Shown: positions 16,669 through 25,200, numbered from the stretch's first letter. The stretch is DNA of 38,115 bases from JBNKEI01 sp050288705 (GCA_050288705.1 JBNKEI010000002.1:1-38115); one strand, 5' to 3'. Numbers and translations are program-made. The notes: generated by a model from the sequence alone, not told the origin.

Positions 16669-17235
16669 CTATCGTCGAAGGCATTCGTCTACGCAGTTTT
16701 GACCTAGGCAATTAACGATGCCTACCCAAGCTTCCGAGTAGGGAGGATTGCATTCTTCCCGTACAATGCAATCATTGCAGTTCGTGTCATTCATACATTC
16801 CTCAAACTGTCTCTCGCAAAACCTTATTGCACAAATGCCGCATACTTCATCATTATCGGAATCTTCAGAGTCTTCGCCAGTAGCATTTTCCTGAATACAA
16901 TCTTCGTATTTTTTCTGCTCACTGTAACATGCATTTACATCGGGGACACCGTCAGCAGAGCAAGCAAATCCTTCTTCACCAGAGACACATTCTTTATACA
17001 TATTTAACAAGGATTTGCATGCGGCAGGTACATTCTTTGAAGCCGATTCGCATGACTCTTCGCAGCTAGAAATATCGCACTTATTCGGATTTGCTTTTTG
17101 ACAAGTCCCTGCACAATCAAAACTATTATCGCTATTATTCCGCTTTTTTTTGCTTCCGCCACAAGAAATGATGAGAATCAAACTTGCAACCGAAACAAAC
17201 GAAAACAGCCTTTGCATTCCACACTTATGAATCAT
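16669..17235 (-). CDS. Cys-rich lipoprotein of unknown function
   Basis: The predicted protein (188 residues from the ATG at 17235) has a lipoprotein signal peptide with the lipobox LIISC, followed by a Lys/Asn/Ser linker and a mature domain holding 20 cysteines, an even number that could form ten disulfides. Pairs such as CGIC and CNDC recur, and the middle carries an acidic Glu/Asp/Ser stretch. Such Cys-rich lipoproteins are frequent in Myxococcota and relatives and mostly uncharacterised. A start 14 codons upstream (17277) is open, but AGGTGG five to six bases before 17235 and the tidy signal peptide decide for the shorter form. It converges with the WYL regulator gene and is divergent from the MFS gene. 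Confidence 0.8.
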   Translation of the reverse strand: MIHKCGMQRLFSFVSVASLILIISCGGSKKKRNNSDNSFDCAGTCQKANPNKCDISSCEESCESASKNVPAACKSLLNMYKECVSGEEGFACSADGVPDVNACYSEQKKYEDCIQENATGEDSEDSDNDEVCGICAIRFCERQFEECMNDTNCNDCIVREECNPPYSEAWVGIVNCLGQNCVDECLRR

Positions 17236-17385
17236 TTTTCCACCTAACTGTTTTTGGACATTTAAATCATAAAGCAAGGCAAGTCGGCTGTCATCAAGAA
17301 TTTACTTGGCCAAAAGAAGAGCAATCGCTTGATTGCTATGCACTCGCTTTTCTGATTAGGTGCATCTTTTTTGCAAAAAATTACG

Positions 17386-17414
17386 GAAATTTGGTGAAAA
17401 ATTGGTCAAATTTC
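17386..17414. promoter_or_regulatory. Inverted repeat in divergent promoter region
   Basis: GAAATTTG (17386-17393) and CAAATTTC (17407-17414) are exact reverse complements with a 13-base spacer, in an AT-rich divergent region between the Cys-rich lipoprotein and the MFS gene. A 14-bp palindrome TTTTTTGCAAAAAA sits just before it (17367-17380). This may be an operator for either gene. No regulator gene is adjacent to name as its partner. Confidence 0.35.
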
Positions 17415-17488
17415 GCTTCTAGTGAGTTAGAAGTCAGTTAAAGAAAGTTCACTAAAGAAAGACTAGCAAAACAACACCTAAGTCGATC

Positions 17489-18709
17489 ATGACAATCTCC
17501 TCATCCCAACTATCTTCAGAAAGCCCAGTTTCCGCGGTTTCGGCAAGTCGTTTCCGCAAGACCGATTCCGCAGCCACATATGCTGGACTAGTTGCTCTAG
17601 CGGCAGGACATTTCGCAGTCGATGTTTGCACGGGCATATGGCCAGTATACAAAACCATCGCGCACCTCGACGTGGCTAAAGCTGGCTTAATCGCTACTTT
17701 AGGAAGTTTAGTTGCTAACGGACTACAAGTAGCTTTTGGCGTAGTGGCCGATCGCGGCTTTCGTCGGGCTTGTCTAATTGGAGGATTATTACTAGCAGGT
17801 TGTGTTTCTGCTGTTCCGTACACTCAAAGCTATGCCTGGCTGTTTCTTCTTGTTTTCGGCACTGGAATTGGCTCTGCCATCTTTCATCCTTCCGCAACCG
17901 GCACCGCCAGCGGTTTTTCTCATTCACGAAAAGGGGTGTTTATCGCTATTTTTTTGGCAGGAGGGTACCTTGGGTACGCCGTTTCGCAAATTCTGTTTAC
18001 CAGCATCTATTACTTCTACCATAAAGCAACTATTGTTCTTATGACTATTCCTATTTTAGCAGCAGTAAGCATTATTATATGGGTTAGACAAGAGGAACTT
18101 CCCACTAATAGAAAATCATTGCTCTCTTTTCTTCCTCAAATAAGAAATTTGGCCCCCCTTTTTGGAGTCCAATCACTATCGGGAGCGGTTCAACTTACCT
18201 TAGTATTCCTGCTGCCTGATTTCCTATCACAACGAAATGTTCCCAATTGGATGTCGCAAGGAGGCGCCCATTTTGCCCTGATTTTGGGAGGATGCCTATC
18301 GCTTTTACCCGCAGGCTATGCTTCCGATCGCTGGGGCACACGCGGCGTACTCATCGCGGCCAATGCAGGAACCGGAACAATTCTGGCTTTCCTTCTACTG
18401 GCGCCCCTAGATCTCCCATCCACGCTTTTAGCAATTGTCGCATTCGGAATATGTAACGGCGCCAATGGAGTAGTGGCTATTTCCGAAGGGAACAGACTTC
18501 TTCCAGGCCAAGCCAGCGCGGTAAGCGCAATACTTATGGGATTGCCCTGGTGTGTTTCGGCGCTTTCGCCATTAATTGCTGGGAATTTGGCTAACGCCGC
18601 TAGCGGTGGTTCTGCGGCGTTAGCCCTGGGATGGTTTACGACTTGCATTCCCGTAGCTTTATTAATCAGTTTAACAGTTTCAGATTCTGCCAGGAAAAAG
18701 CAATCCTAA
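17489..18709 (+). CDS. MFS transporter, fosmidomycin-resistance (Fsr)-like
   Basis: The 406-residue membrane protein has the length and about 12 hydrophobic segments of a major facilitator. GTGIGSAIFHPSATG is the characteristic sequence of the Fsr/fosmidomycin-resistance branch, and VADRGFRRACLIGG corresponds to the MFS loop 2-3 motif. Members are inner-membrane exporters of drugs or metabolites; the substrate is unknown here. No good Shine-Dalgarno precedes the ATG; the next Met in this frame is far inside, so the start stands. It ends five bases before the stop of the convergent lipoprotein gene. The upstream inverted repeat suggests local control. Confidence 0.9.
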   Translation: MTISSSQLSSESPVSAVSASRFRKTDSAATYAGLVALAAGHFAVDVCTGIWPVYKTIAHLDVAKAGLIATLGSLVANGLQVAFGVVADRGFRRACLIGGLLLAGCVSAVPYTQSYAWLFLLVFGTGIGSAIFHPSATGTASGFSHSRKGVFIAIFLAGGYLGYAVSQILFTSIYYFYHKATIVLMTIPILAAVSIIIWVRQEELPTNRKSLLSFLPQIRNLAPLFGVQSLSGAVQLTLVFLLPDFLSQRNVPNWMSQGGAHFALILGGCLSLLPAGYASDRWGTRGVLIAANAGTGTILAFLLLAPLDLPSTLLAIVAFGICNGANGVVAISEGNRLLPGQASAVSAILMGLPWCVSALSPLIAGNLANAASGGSAALALGWFTTCIPVALLISLTVSDSARKKQS

Positions 18710-18714
18710 AGAAC

Positions 18715-19539
18715 TTATTGCGACGCTAAAAGAGTAAACGTATCGTTCGCGTCTGGCTCTTCATTGTCTCCTGTATTCTCCCATTTAAACACGTACCACG
18801 AACTGGTATAGCTTTGGGGATTCTTCAGCATTTCGTTAACCAGATAATACGCCGCAGCTTTAGTTCCGCTCCCCCATAATCCGTATGCAACCACTACCAG
18901 AGAGCCACTTTTTGGTTCGACTACCAATTCGATAGAAAAGTAATCCCAATCGTTCGCGTTGCTTTGAAATGATTGATTCTCACCTACTATGCTGCCATTG
19001 ATGTCTTTAAATTGGCAACCTTTAATTCCGCCTTCGCCTATGGTCACTTCAATAGCGGTCTTGACCAATTTCTGTTTTTCTAAATAACCCACAATTTTAT
19101 TAAAATAAGCTCCTCCCGGCGCAAATACAATCTCACCAAAGCCAATTAAAGGCCGCCCACTAGAAGCCTCTATGCTTGGATCATTTTGTGAAATGCTCCT
19201 AACTTGAAAAAGGCTCTCCAAACCCGATTGGAGAATATCCGCCGCCTTCACGTCGTCGGAGGCATCATCTTTCACCACTACCGCTTTAGGGCTGTTCATA
19301 ATGTTTGCTAATGTAAGCTCCTGACAATGTTGAGAATCACAAAACTGCCTGTCCCCACAAGCCCTTCCCCCTCCACACCCGGGAGCACAAGTTCCATCGG
19401 GAAGACAGACTTCGCTTTTGCAATTTTCCGGAACGCATTCGTCTGATACCGGCTTCGCACTCTCCGGAGTACAAGAAGCTACAATCCCTATTAAAAATAC
19501 TGCGGTGGCAATTGTCACAAAGCTTACCGTGCGATTCAT
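18715..19539 (-). CDS. Lipoprotein with Cys-rich N-terminal segment, function unknown
   Basis: The product (274 residues from the ATG at 19539) has a lipoprotein signal peptide with the lipobox IVASC. The first 60 residues after lipidation hold eight more cysteines, including CLPDGTC and the run of CAPGC, CGGGRAC and CGDRQFC-type spacings, resembling small disulfide-rich Dickkopf-like or EGF-like knobs seen in myxobacterial surface proteins. The remaining 200 residues have no recognised domain; repeated beta-type segments suggest a compact fold. A TTG at 19557 would extend it by six residues. It is convergent with the MFS gene and divergent from the protease gene. Confidence 0.75.
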   Translation of the reverse strand: MNRTVSFVTIATAVFLIGIVASCTPESAKPVSDECVPENCKSEVCLPDGTCAPGCGGGRACGDRQFCDSQHCQELTLANIMNSPKAVVVKDDASDDVKAADILQSGLESLFQVRSISQNDPSIEASSGRPLIGFGEIVFAPGGAYFNKIVGYLEKQKLVKTAIEVTIGEGGIKGCQFKDINGSIVGENQSFQSNANDWDYFSIELVVEPKSGSLVVVAYGLWGSGTKAAAYYLVNEMLKNPQSYTSSWYVFKWENTGDNEEPDANDTFTLLASQ

Positions 19540-19690
19540 ATTCACTTCTCTCCTCAAAAAAAGAAAAACCTAGCAGAAGAATCGTCTCCCCCCACCGTTG
19601 CCTACATGATATATTGGCGCACGCTACTCTTACAAGCAGCGAGCTTGATTTCTTGCTTATTCTAGGAACGAGGCGTGCTAAGTTCTATTC

Positions 19691-20698
19691 ATGTTGTCGG
19701 TCGGAGCAGTCCTTTCTATCAGTTTTCTTATTCTGATACACGAAACCGGACACTTACTAGTGGCTCGGGCACTGCGATTACGGGTGGAAGTTTTCTCGCT
19801 GGGCTTTGGTCCTGCTCTTCTTAGTTTCCACGGAGGGGAGACCGAGTACCGTTTGGCGCTGATTCCCTTAGGAGGCTATGTGCGGATAAGCGGCATGGTC
19901 CAAGCGAACCAGTGTCATGCCAAAGAAGAGCAATTTGTTTTCCGTCCTGCCTGGCAGCGACTAGTTTTTCTTGGAGCAGGGCCTTTAGCCAACTGGTTTT
20001 TTGCAGTCATCATGCTTGCCTTTTTGTATTCCGATGGCTTTCAGGTGTCCACTGGGGAGCCAGTTGTAGAACAAGCAAAAGGCCCGGCTGCAGCAGCAGG
20101 GCTTATTCCAGGAGACCGCATCTTGGCAGTAGAGTCTATCAAAATAGTTGGATGGAATGGCTTTCTTCAGGAATTGGCGACTAGGCACCAAAACGAGGTT
20201 GGTCTAAAAATTTTGCGTCACCAAACCGAACTTACCCTCACTCTTACTTTAGACAAAACCAGGCAAACTGGTATTACTCCCCAGCGCCGCTTAGAGAAAT
20301 ACCCCTTAGGCGAATCCATTATTATTGCGGCAAAAAAGACCATCAAAATTACCGCCCTAACAGCAGACAATTTAAGAAAGTGGATTCTGGGATCGAAAGA
20401 AGTTCAACTTATTGGCCCGGCAGGAGTAATTTCTGCTACCGCTAAAGCAGCACAGAAGAACTTTTTTGCGATGTTTCTTATATTGATACAAATATCGCTT
20501 GCCCTGGCTATTATGAACGTTTTACCTATCCCTTCTTTAGACGGAGGACGAATAGCATTTGTGCTTATTGAATTGATAATTCGGCGACCCATAGGCCAGC
20601 GCTCAGAAAGCATTGCTCACGCCATCGGATTACTAATAATTTTTGCCATAATAATTTTTCTTTCATTGCGTGAAATCCATGATGTTTTGGCACGGTGA
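19691..20698 (+). CDS. M50 site-2 protease, RseP-like
   Basis: The 335-residue intramembrane zinc metalloprotease has the HExxH site at 17-21 in LILIHETGHLLVARAL, a single PDZ domain in the middle (GPAAAAGLIPGDRILAVESI), and the second active-site motif NVLPIPSLDGGR near the C-terminus, matching NxxPxPxLDG. Family members cut membrane-bound anti-sigma factors or other membrane proteins within the bilayer. It is shorter than E. coli RseP (about 450 residues, two PDZ domains), having only one PDZ. It is not next to dxr, bamA or an anti-sigma gene, so it may not be the housekeeping RseP. No clear Shine-Dalgarno precedes the ATG. Confidence 0.92.
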   Translation: MLSVGAVLSISFLILIHETGHLLVARALRLRVEVFSLGFGPALLSFHGGETEYRLALIPLGGYVRISGMVQANQCHAKEEQFVFRPAWQRLVFLGAGPLANWFFAVIMLAFLYSDGFQVSTGEPVVEQAKGPAAAAGLIPGDRILAVESIKIVGWNGFLQELATRHQNEVGLKILRHQTELTLTLTLDKTRQTGITPQRRLEKYPLGESIIIAAKKTIKITALTADNLRKWILGSKEVQLIGPAGVISATAKAAQKNFFAMFLILIQISLALAIMNVLPIPSLDGGRIAFVLIELIIRRPIGQRSESIAHAIGLLIIFAIIIFLSLREIHDVLAR

Positions 20699-20779
20699 AT
20701 GTATTTTAATAGCAAAACATGTCAGAACGCCCGATTGTCATTGCCTCCAACAAAACGACCTCAATAAGCATAGTTTGCG

Positions 20780-21089
20780 CTACAACATATTGACACATTT
20801 CCTTATGTCTTCCAACAATGGGTCTATTTGCGATTTATTCGCCTTCGTTCTCTTGCCGAAAATATTATATATTTGATTTTTCACATTCGATAGCGGAAGG
20901 CCTGTATGATTAACAATTTACGCCAGAGTATTACCGTCTTTTATTTCAACAACATTATTGCTATCGGTAAAATTATCAGGATATTCGCTTTTTAGTTCCT
21001 TTATACAGAATTGCATACTCGGATGCAAGCGTGTAGGTTACAAATGTCTTGCCCACCCCTCCTTTATTATTCCAAACCATGTATCTCAT
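20780..21089 (-). pseudogene. Decayed ParA-family partition ATPase gene
   Basis: The frame starting at 21089 (GGGAG six bases upstream) reads MRYMVWNNKGGVGKTFVTY and TLASEYA, a perfect ParA/MinD deviant Walker A, then runs out of homology and stops at 20976. In another frame the sequence continues with KELKSEYPDNFTDSNNVVEI and KDGNTLA, hits TAA at 20918-20920, and continues in that same frame as IVNHTGLPLSNVKNQIYNIF to a final LEDIRKCVNML and TAG at 20780. This second part resembles a ParA C-terminus. So the gene lost its centre, including Walker B, with a frame change near 21010-21020, and gained a nonsense codon. It cannot encode a working ATPase. ParA genes of this kind often arrive with plasmids or integrated elements. 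Confidence 0.72.
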
Positions 21090-21231
21090 AATCATCTCCC
21101 GTATAATCAAGACAACAGCTACATCGCTTAACAGAAAGACACTACCTCGACATGAGAGTCAAGCAAACTTAATGCAGTCATAAGAAAGACGACACTTCTG
21201 CCAGGTGGTTGCTTTAACCCAGATCGCTTTG
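21090..21231. other. Non-coding stretch upstream of the ParA remnant
   Basis: Between the ParA remnant start and the operator-like repeat of the quinone reductase gene I see no coding frame or RNA gene. It contains the GGGAG ribosome site of the remnant (21096-21100). Confidence 0.4.
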
Positions 21232-21253
21232 CTTGGCATACGCCAAGTATACA
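21232..21253 (+). promoter_or_regulatory. Operator-like palindrome next to a -10 box
   Basis: CTTGGC (21232-21237) and GCCAAG (21242-21247) form a perfect inverted repeat around ATAC, and TATACA (21248-21253) follows directly as a -10-like box. A repressor bound here would block transcription of the flavodoxin-fold reductase starting at 21384. No regulator gene adjoins. Confidence 0.4.
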
Positions 21254-21383
21254 TTCCGCGATAACATCTGCACTCATAGGCCATTTTTATTTCTCTATGC
21301 CTCCCCGTCGCTTGGTAGTTTTTTTCTTGCTCCGGAAAAACTTTGATAGCCTTGCTTTCAACCTTCCTTTCTTGGAGTCTTCC

Positions 21384-21962
21384 ATGAACGTTCTAATCGT
21401 ATATTCTCATCCCAATCCGAAGAGCTTCAATCATGCCTTGCTAGAGGCAGCTCAAAGTGGCCTTTCCTCCGCAGGTCATTCAATTCAGGTCCGCGATCTG
21501 TATGCCAACCCAATGAAAACCGCACTAGATATCACCGACTTTTCCTTGATATCTCAGGGGAAAGTTCCTCCCGATGTCGAGCAAGAACAGAAGCTTCTCT
21601 CTTGGGCAAAGGGTTTGGTTTTTGTCTATCCAATATGGTGGTTTGGCCTTCCAGCCGCGCTCAAAGGATGGATAGACAGGGTTTTTTTGGACGGATTCGC
21701 TTACCGCGTTTCCGCAGATGGCATTAATGGTTTGCTCAAGCACCAAAAAGCTCTGGCATTAAATACAACCGGTGGACCTGAGGCCAGCTACGTAGCTTCT
21801 AATTCAAAAGAAATCATTGTGCGTCCATTTACCGACGGAGTGCTCAAATTTTCTGGAATTCAAAACATTCATGTCGAAACCTTCTTTGCAGTCCCTTACG
21901 TAACTACGGAGATTAGGCAAGAAATGCTCCGCAAGGCCAAGGTCCTCGCGCAAGATTTTTAA
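21384..21962 (+). CDS. NAD(P)H quinone oxidoreductase, flavodoxin fold
   Basis: This 192-residue protein belongs to the flavodoxin-like NAD(P)H dehydrogenase (quinone) family (KefF, MdaB, YwrO relatives). It starts MNVLIVYSHPNPKSFNHALL, the FMN-binding phosphate loop, and carries VFVYPIWWFGLPAALKGWID, the active-site signature of the family, followed by VFLDGFAY and LNTTGG. It reduces quinones or similar electrophiles with NAD(P)H using bound flavin. The frame is open 29 codons upstream, but the ATG at 21384 has GGAG six bases before it and matches the family N-terminus. It stands alone, with an operator-like palindrome upstream. Confidence 0.92.
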   Translation: MNVLIVYSHPNPKSFNHALLEAAQSGLSSAGHSIQVRDLYANPMKTALDITDFSLISQGKVPPDVEQEQKLLSWAKGLVFVYPIWWFGLPAALKGWIDRVFLDGFAYRVSADGINGLLKHQKALALNTTGGPEASYVASNSKEIIVRPFTDGVLKFSGIQNIHVETFFAVPYVTTEIRQEMLRKAKVLAQDF

Positions 21963-22033
21963 TAAGAAGGCAAAACGAATGAAGGATTTCGTTGACTTGC
22001 TTGAATTCATAGAATCGTGCGAACTAATAGAAA

Positions 22034-22075
22034 ATGTTCGACTCCTCGCCAGACTAAAGCAAAGGAGTCGAACAT
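22034..22075. terminator. 13-bp perfect hairpin between convergent genes
   Basis: ATGTTCGACTCCT (22034-22046) pairs perfectly with AGGAGTCGAACAT (22063-22075) around a 16-base loop. On the minus strand TTTTCTATT follows, so it can terminate the secreted glycosidase-like gene. It also lies 70 bases after the quinone reductase stop on the plus strand. Confidence 0.65.
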
Positions 22076-22093
22076 CGACTACCTACTAAAAGC

Positions 22094-24037
22094 TTAGTTG
22101 CGTTTAGTTCTACGAAGCAAGGCAATGCACCCCAGGCTCAAGCCAGCTAGAGGGAGACTTTCTGCTCCTGTAGAGCAACTCATGGGCAGCTTGGCAGGGA
22201 CTTCATCTTTCTTTGGTAATTCGCTTGGATTTGGAGATGAAGGTACTTGCTCATTAGTGGAATCGGAAGAGCCGCTATTAGGAATTTCGTTTACTTCTTC
22301 CTCATCGCTCGGCTCTTGCCCTGAATTAGCATTTGGTTTGTCTGGCTGCTCGGAAACCGGCATTAACTCCGCAATTCTTTTTGCCAACGCAGCTCGTGCC
22401 GAATATACCACTTGGGGATCGCCAGTTATTGTATAGGTGTTTTGCGCTACCAGAGAAGCTTGCTGACGAGCAAATCCAGAGTCCCCTAAGTCTGACACTA
22501 ATTTAAGATATTCGTAATCTTCCATTCCTTCACGAATCATCTTTAGCCGAATGCTAGATACGGGTACCGGGGTTGTTCCACCAATTTTATTAGGAGTACC
22601 TGGATAAACCAGATTTCCATCACCATTTCCTGCAAAATACCATTGATTTACCCATGGGTCATTTCCAAAATTATATGCAAAAGTTGTCTCCCAATACAGC
22701 TCGCCTTGAATTCCGTACAAAAAAGACAACCATTCCATAGCACGATTACGAATGGCAGAAGCATCTATCATCATATTAGGCCATCCGGTGGAATACTGGT
22801 CATAACTTTTCGGCCCGTTTCCACCACATCCCTGACTCATACAGCTCTGGTACCAAAACAGCTTTCCTCCTTGAGAAATAAATTCGTCATACCGAGCACG
22901 CTGATTACCGGCACCAAAATTACCCGGTTTGCCATCCATGAAATTAATAACCGGTACTATAATTCGGATATCCTGTAAAACACCGTGAGATCGCGCTTCA
23001 TCCACACTGGTAGTAACTAAAGTTTGAAAACCAGCATCGGCAGAATGAATTGCTTGAGCACGATGAGAAATATCGCTCCAGGCGCAAGTGGCAGGGGGCT
23101 CATCACAGGTATAATCGAAGGTTCTATCAAACCAGCCCTTTTCTCGAAAATGTTTGGCCCAGGCCGCGTAATTTTCTATCGCTTTCTGCCATTGATAGCG
23201 AATAGTTGTCTGGCGAGCTCCTTTAAGCCGCGTGGGCGCGGCGCCATCAAACCAGGGCGCATATTGTCGGTCCCAATTGTCCCAATCATAACCTTGGCCA
23301 CTTCTCCGCGGACCGTTGTACACCATATCCACAGTTAATCGATGATCTAAAAAAAAGGTGGCCATTTGTTGATGATTACTTACAATAGACGCATCATCGC
23401 AATCTCCGTAGGCCTGACAAACAGTATTCCACCCCATTCCAAAAGTTGAAGCTAAACTGGCAGTTGAAGGTAAAATAAAAGGCCACACTTCCAAATCAAT
23501 GGGCACTTTGGCTGACCAGTTATCGGCGGCGGTTAAATCTATTGTTCCAGCATATTTACCAGGCTTCGCATTCTCAGGAATTAGCAATTCAACCCATATT
23601 GCCCGATTTTCATTAGGAGGAACATCGAATGGAAATGCGTTTCGTTTTTCATTAACCAATTCATCTTTATCAGGCACTAATGCATCGGGCCAATACCCCG
23701 AAGCTCCTTCTAAATTAGAAGCATATGGAGCCATAATCAGAGCTTCGCGGAACAAACGCACATTTCTTTCAGGGAATGCCTCTCCCGAGTTGGATAGTTT
23801 GGAAGCTACCGCCTGCACTCCTTTTATTCCAGAAGAACCTCCATGAATAACCACCTGAAACGATTCGAATTCATTGCGTGCGGCAGACAATAGTAGATGA
23901 GAATTGCTTCCCACCGGGTCTGAGGGGCGCACTTTATGAGTCGCGTGAGTGACCCATACTATTGGTTCTGCGTATACACTCGCCCCCATTAACAATGAGC
24001 ATATTAAAACGAAACCAGAAACACCGTGAGTATTCAT
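22094..24037 (-). CDS. Secreted DUF4091/GH123-like protein with MYXO-CTERM-like tail
   Basis: The product (647 residues from the ATG at 24037) has a signal peptide ending SVYA. The body contains features of the DUF4091/glycoside hydrolase 123 group: a beta-sandwich region with LLIPENAKPGKYAGTIDLTA, a catalytic-domain region with TCDEPPATCAW (an Asp-Glu-Pro like that in GH123) and KMIREGMEDYEYLKLVSDLG, a hallmark of the family. A Ser/Glu/Pro-rich linker follows and the protein ends CSTGAESLPLAGLSLGCIAL then LRRTKRN, matching the Cys, transmembrane helix, Arg-rich plan of MYXO-CTERM sorting signals. Probably exported, processed and surface-anchored; the sugar substrate is unknown. GGAG lies six bases before 24037; an upstream start at 24064 is less likely. 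Confidence 0.87.
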   Translation of the reverse strand: MNTHGVSGFVLICSLLMGASVYAEPIVWVTHATHKVRPSDPVGSNSHLLLSAARNEFESFQVVIHGGSSGIKGVQAVASKLSNSGEAFPERNVRLFREALIMAPYASNLEGASGYWPDALVPDKDELVNEKRNAFPFDVPPNENRAIWVELLIPENAKPGKYAGTIDLTAADNWSAKVPIDLEVWPFILPSTASLASTFGMGWNTVCQAYGDCDDASIVSNHQQMATFFLDHRLTVDMVYNGPRRSGQGYDWDNWDRQYAPWFDGAAPTRLKGARQTTIRYQWQKAIENYAAWAKHFREKGWFDRTFDYTCDEPPATCAWSDISHRAQAIHSADAGFQTLVTTSVDEARSHGVLQDIRIIVPVINFMDGKPGNFGAGNQRARYDEFISQGGKLFWYQSCMSQGCGGNGPKSYDQYSTGWPNMMIDASAIRNRAMEWLSFLYGIQGELYWETTFAYNFGNDPWVNQWYFAGNGDGNLVYPGTPNKIGGTTPVPVSSIRLKMIREGMEDYEYLKLVSDLGDSGFARQQASLVAQNTYTITGDPQVVYSARAALAKRIAELMPVSEQPDKPNANSGQEPSDEEEVNEIPNSGSSDSTNEQVPSSPNPSELPKKDEVPAKLPMSCSTGAESLPLAGLSLGCIALLRRTKRN

Positions 24038-24459
24038 ACCTAACTCCGTTATCTGAGAAAACACTGCCCCTATGCCCCGTCAAAACATTGAGGAGCTTTT
24101 GTCTTTTAAGTGTTAAGAGCAATTAGTTCGTTGATTACAATTTACAATTTGTGGCCTGTTGTCCTCCTAAATTCGCTCAAAAGGCGATATATTCGCCGTT
24201 TAGGGAACGTTACAGCAATGAGCGTGCCTTTTTCCGCTTTTTCCAATTGATTGGCTCAAAATGCCATTTCGGTCATCACTTTCGGCGAGACTGAGGCATT
24301 GCGGTTACAAAGACATTTCAGGCGTAGTAGGAGAAAAACAGGTAGCTAAGCGAGAAATGCTATTATTCCTCGCTTTGGTCATTCAGACCTTGACCCACCA
24401 ACGCTACCCATATCTTCAAATATACATCGACTTCAGACAAAGTCGGACCAGCATTATTG
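24038..24459. other. 422-base intergenic region
   Basis: No convincing gene is present. GGCGATATATTCGCC (about 24182-24196) is a small hairpin, and CCTAAA / TTTAGG flank it. An open frame on the plus strand (24261-24467) lacks a ribosome site and overlaps the end of the next gene. The promoter of the secreted protein should lie in the left part, but no clear -35/-10 pair is seen. Confidence 0.4.
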
Positions 24460-24942
24460 CTATTTAGGGGGCAGCTTCTGCACAATTTTTTTGAACTGCT
24501 CGTCGTCAATCATACAACTATTAGCCATACTGTTACGAAACTCATCCCGCGTAGGCAATCCATCATCATTACCATGAGAACAATCATGGTCGGCACAAAT
24601 AGCCCATCTGATCTGATCGGGCTCTAGACCAAGGCGATAAAACTCTTCGGCCATATACTTTATACCTGGCTCCCCGTTTTCCTCTGCCTTGATTGCTGCA
24701 GGAAGCATGCGCTCCAGGGCACCTACCATCTCTGCATAGTTTTCCGGATTCAGAGATAGCGAAAAAAAAGCTTCGTCACCACTATCTGGAGACGTAGCGC
24801 CTTCCTGAAGAGTTCTAAGCCTGGCAATGCCATTTCTGATCTCTTCGCTGGAGAGATATCCATCCACATCGCCAGTCTGGGAGTCTCCATCAATTCCATA
24901 ATTGATCGCAATACGTCGCACCGTATCGTCTGACTCTGTCAT
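24460..24942 (-). CDS. Hypothetical protein with two EF-hand-like loops
   Basis: The product (160 residues from the ATG at 24942) matches no family I recognise. It contains two similar acidic loops near its ends: IDGDSQTGDVDGYLSSEE (17-34) and ADHDCSHGNDDGLPTRDEF (about 115-133). Both follow D-x-D-...-D-G-(Y/L)-x-x-x-(E/D)-E, a Ca-binding EF-hand loop lengthened by a few residues, and each is followed by R-N. A pair of such loops suggests a Ca-dependent fold. The frame is open to 25131, but GGGG six bases before 24942 and the lack of sense in the extension favour the shorter form. No signal peptide is seen, so it is probably cytoplasmic. Confidence 0.65.
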   Translation of the reverse strand: MTESDDTVRRIAINYGIDGDSQTGDVDGYLSSEEIRNGIARLRTLQEGATSPDSGDEAFFSLSLNPENYAEMVGALERMLPAAIKAEENGEPGIKYMAEEFYRLGLEPDQIRWAICADHDCSHGNDDGLPTRDEFRNSMANSCMIDDEQFKKIVQKLPPK

Positions 24943-25200
24943 TTCATTCCCCTTCGTTATGGACACAGAATGTTCGGCTCCAAGGTGCGAGACGAAACGC
25001 GCAACTCTGAAGCGGTAGTGCAACCTCGAAGTTCTGCTCTGCCACCATATTACTGTACCCAAAAAAAGAAGCCCCATGTATCTTTGCAGGCAATATCTGG
25101 TACAGCCCGATTCGCTAATCCGCACCTCCACAAGTTATCCGAAAAAACCGCCAAAAAGTTGTCCCGGGAACTATTGACTCTAAACTCATGAATGCTCCAT

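Noticed and set aside
24261..24467. Plus-strand open frame of 68 codons
   Set aside because: No ribosome site, no recognised family, and it overlaps the end of a better-supported minus-strand gene. A transposase remnant was considered but could not be supported.
25050..25131. N-terminal extension of the EF-hand-like protein, with a hydrophobic segment
   Set aside because: The sequence is unlike a signal peptide in placement, and the ATG at 24942 has a proper ribosome site.
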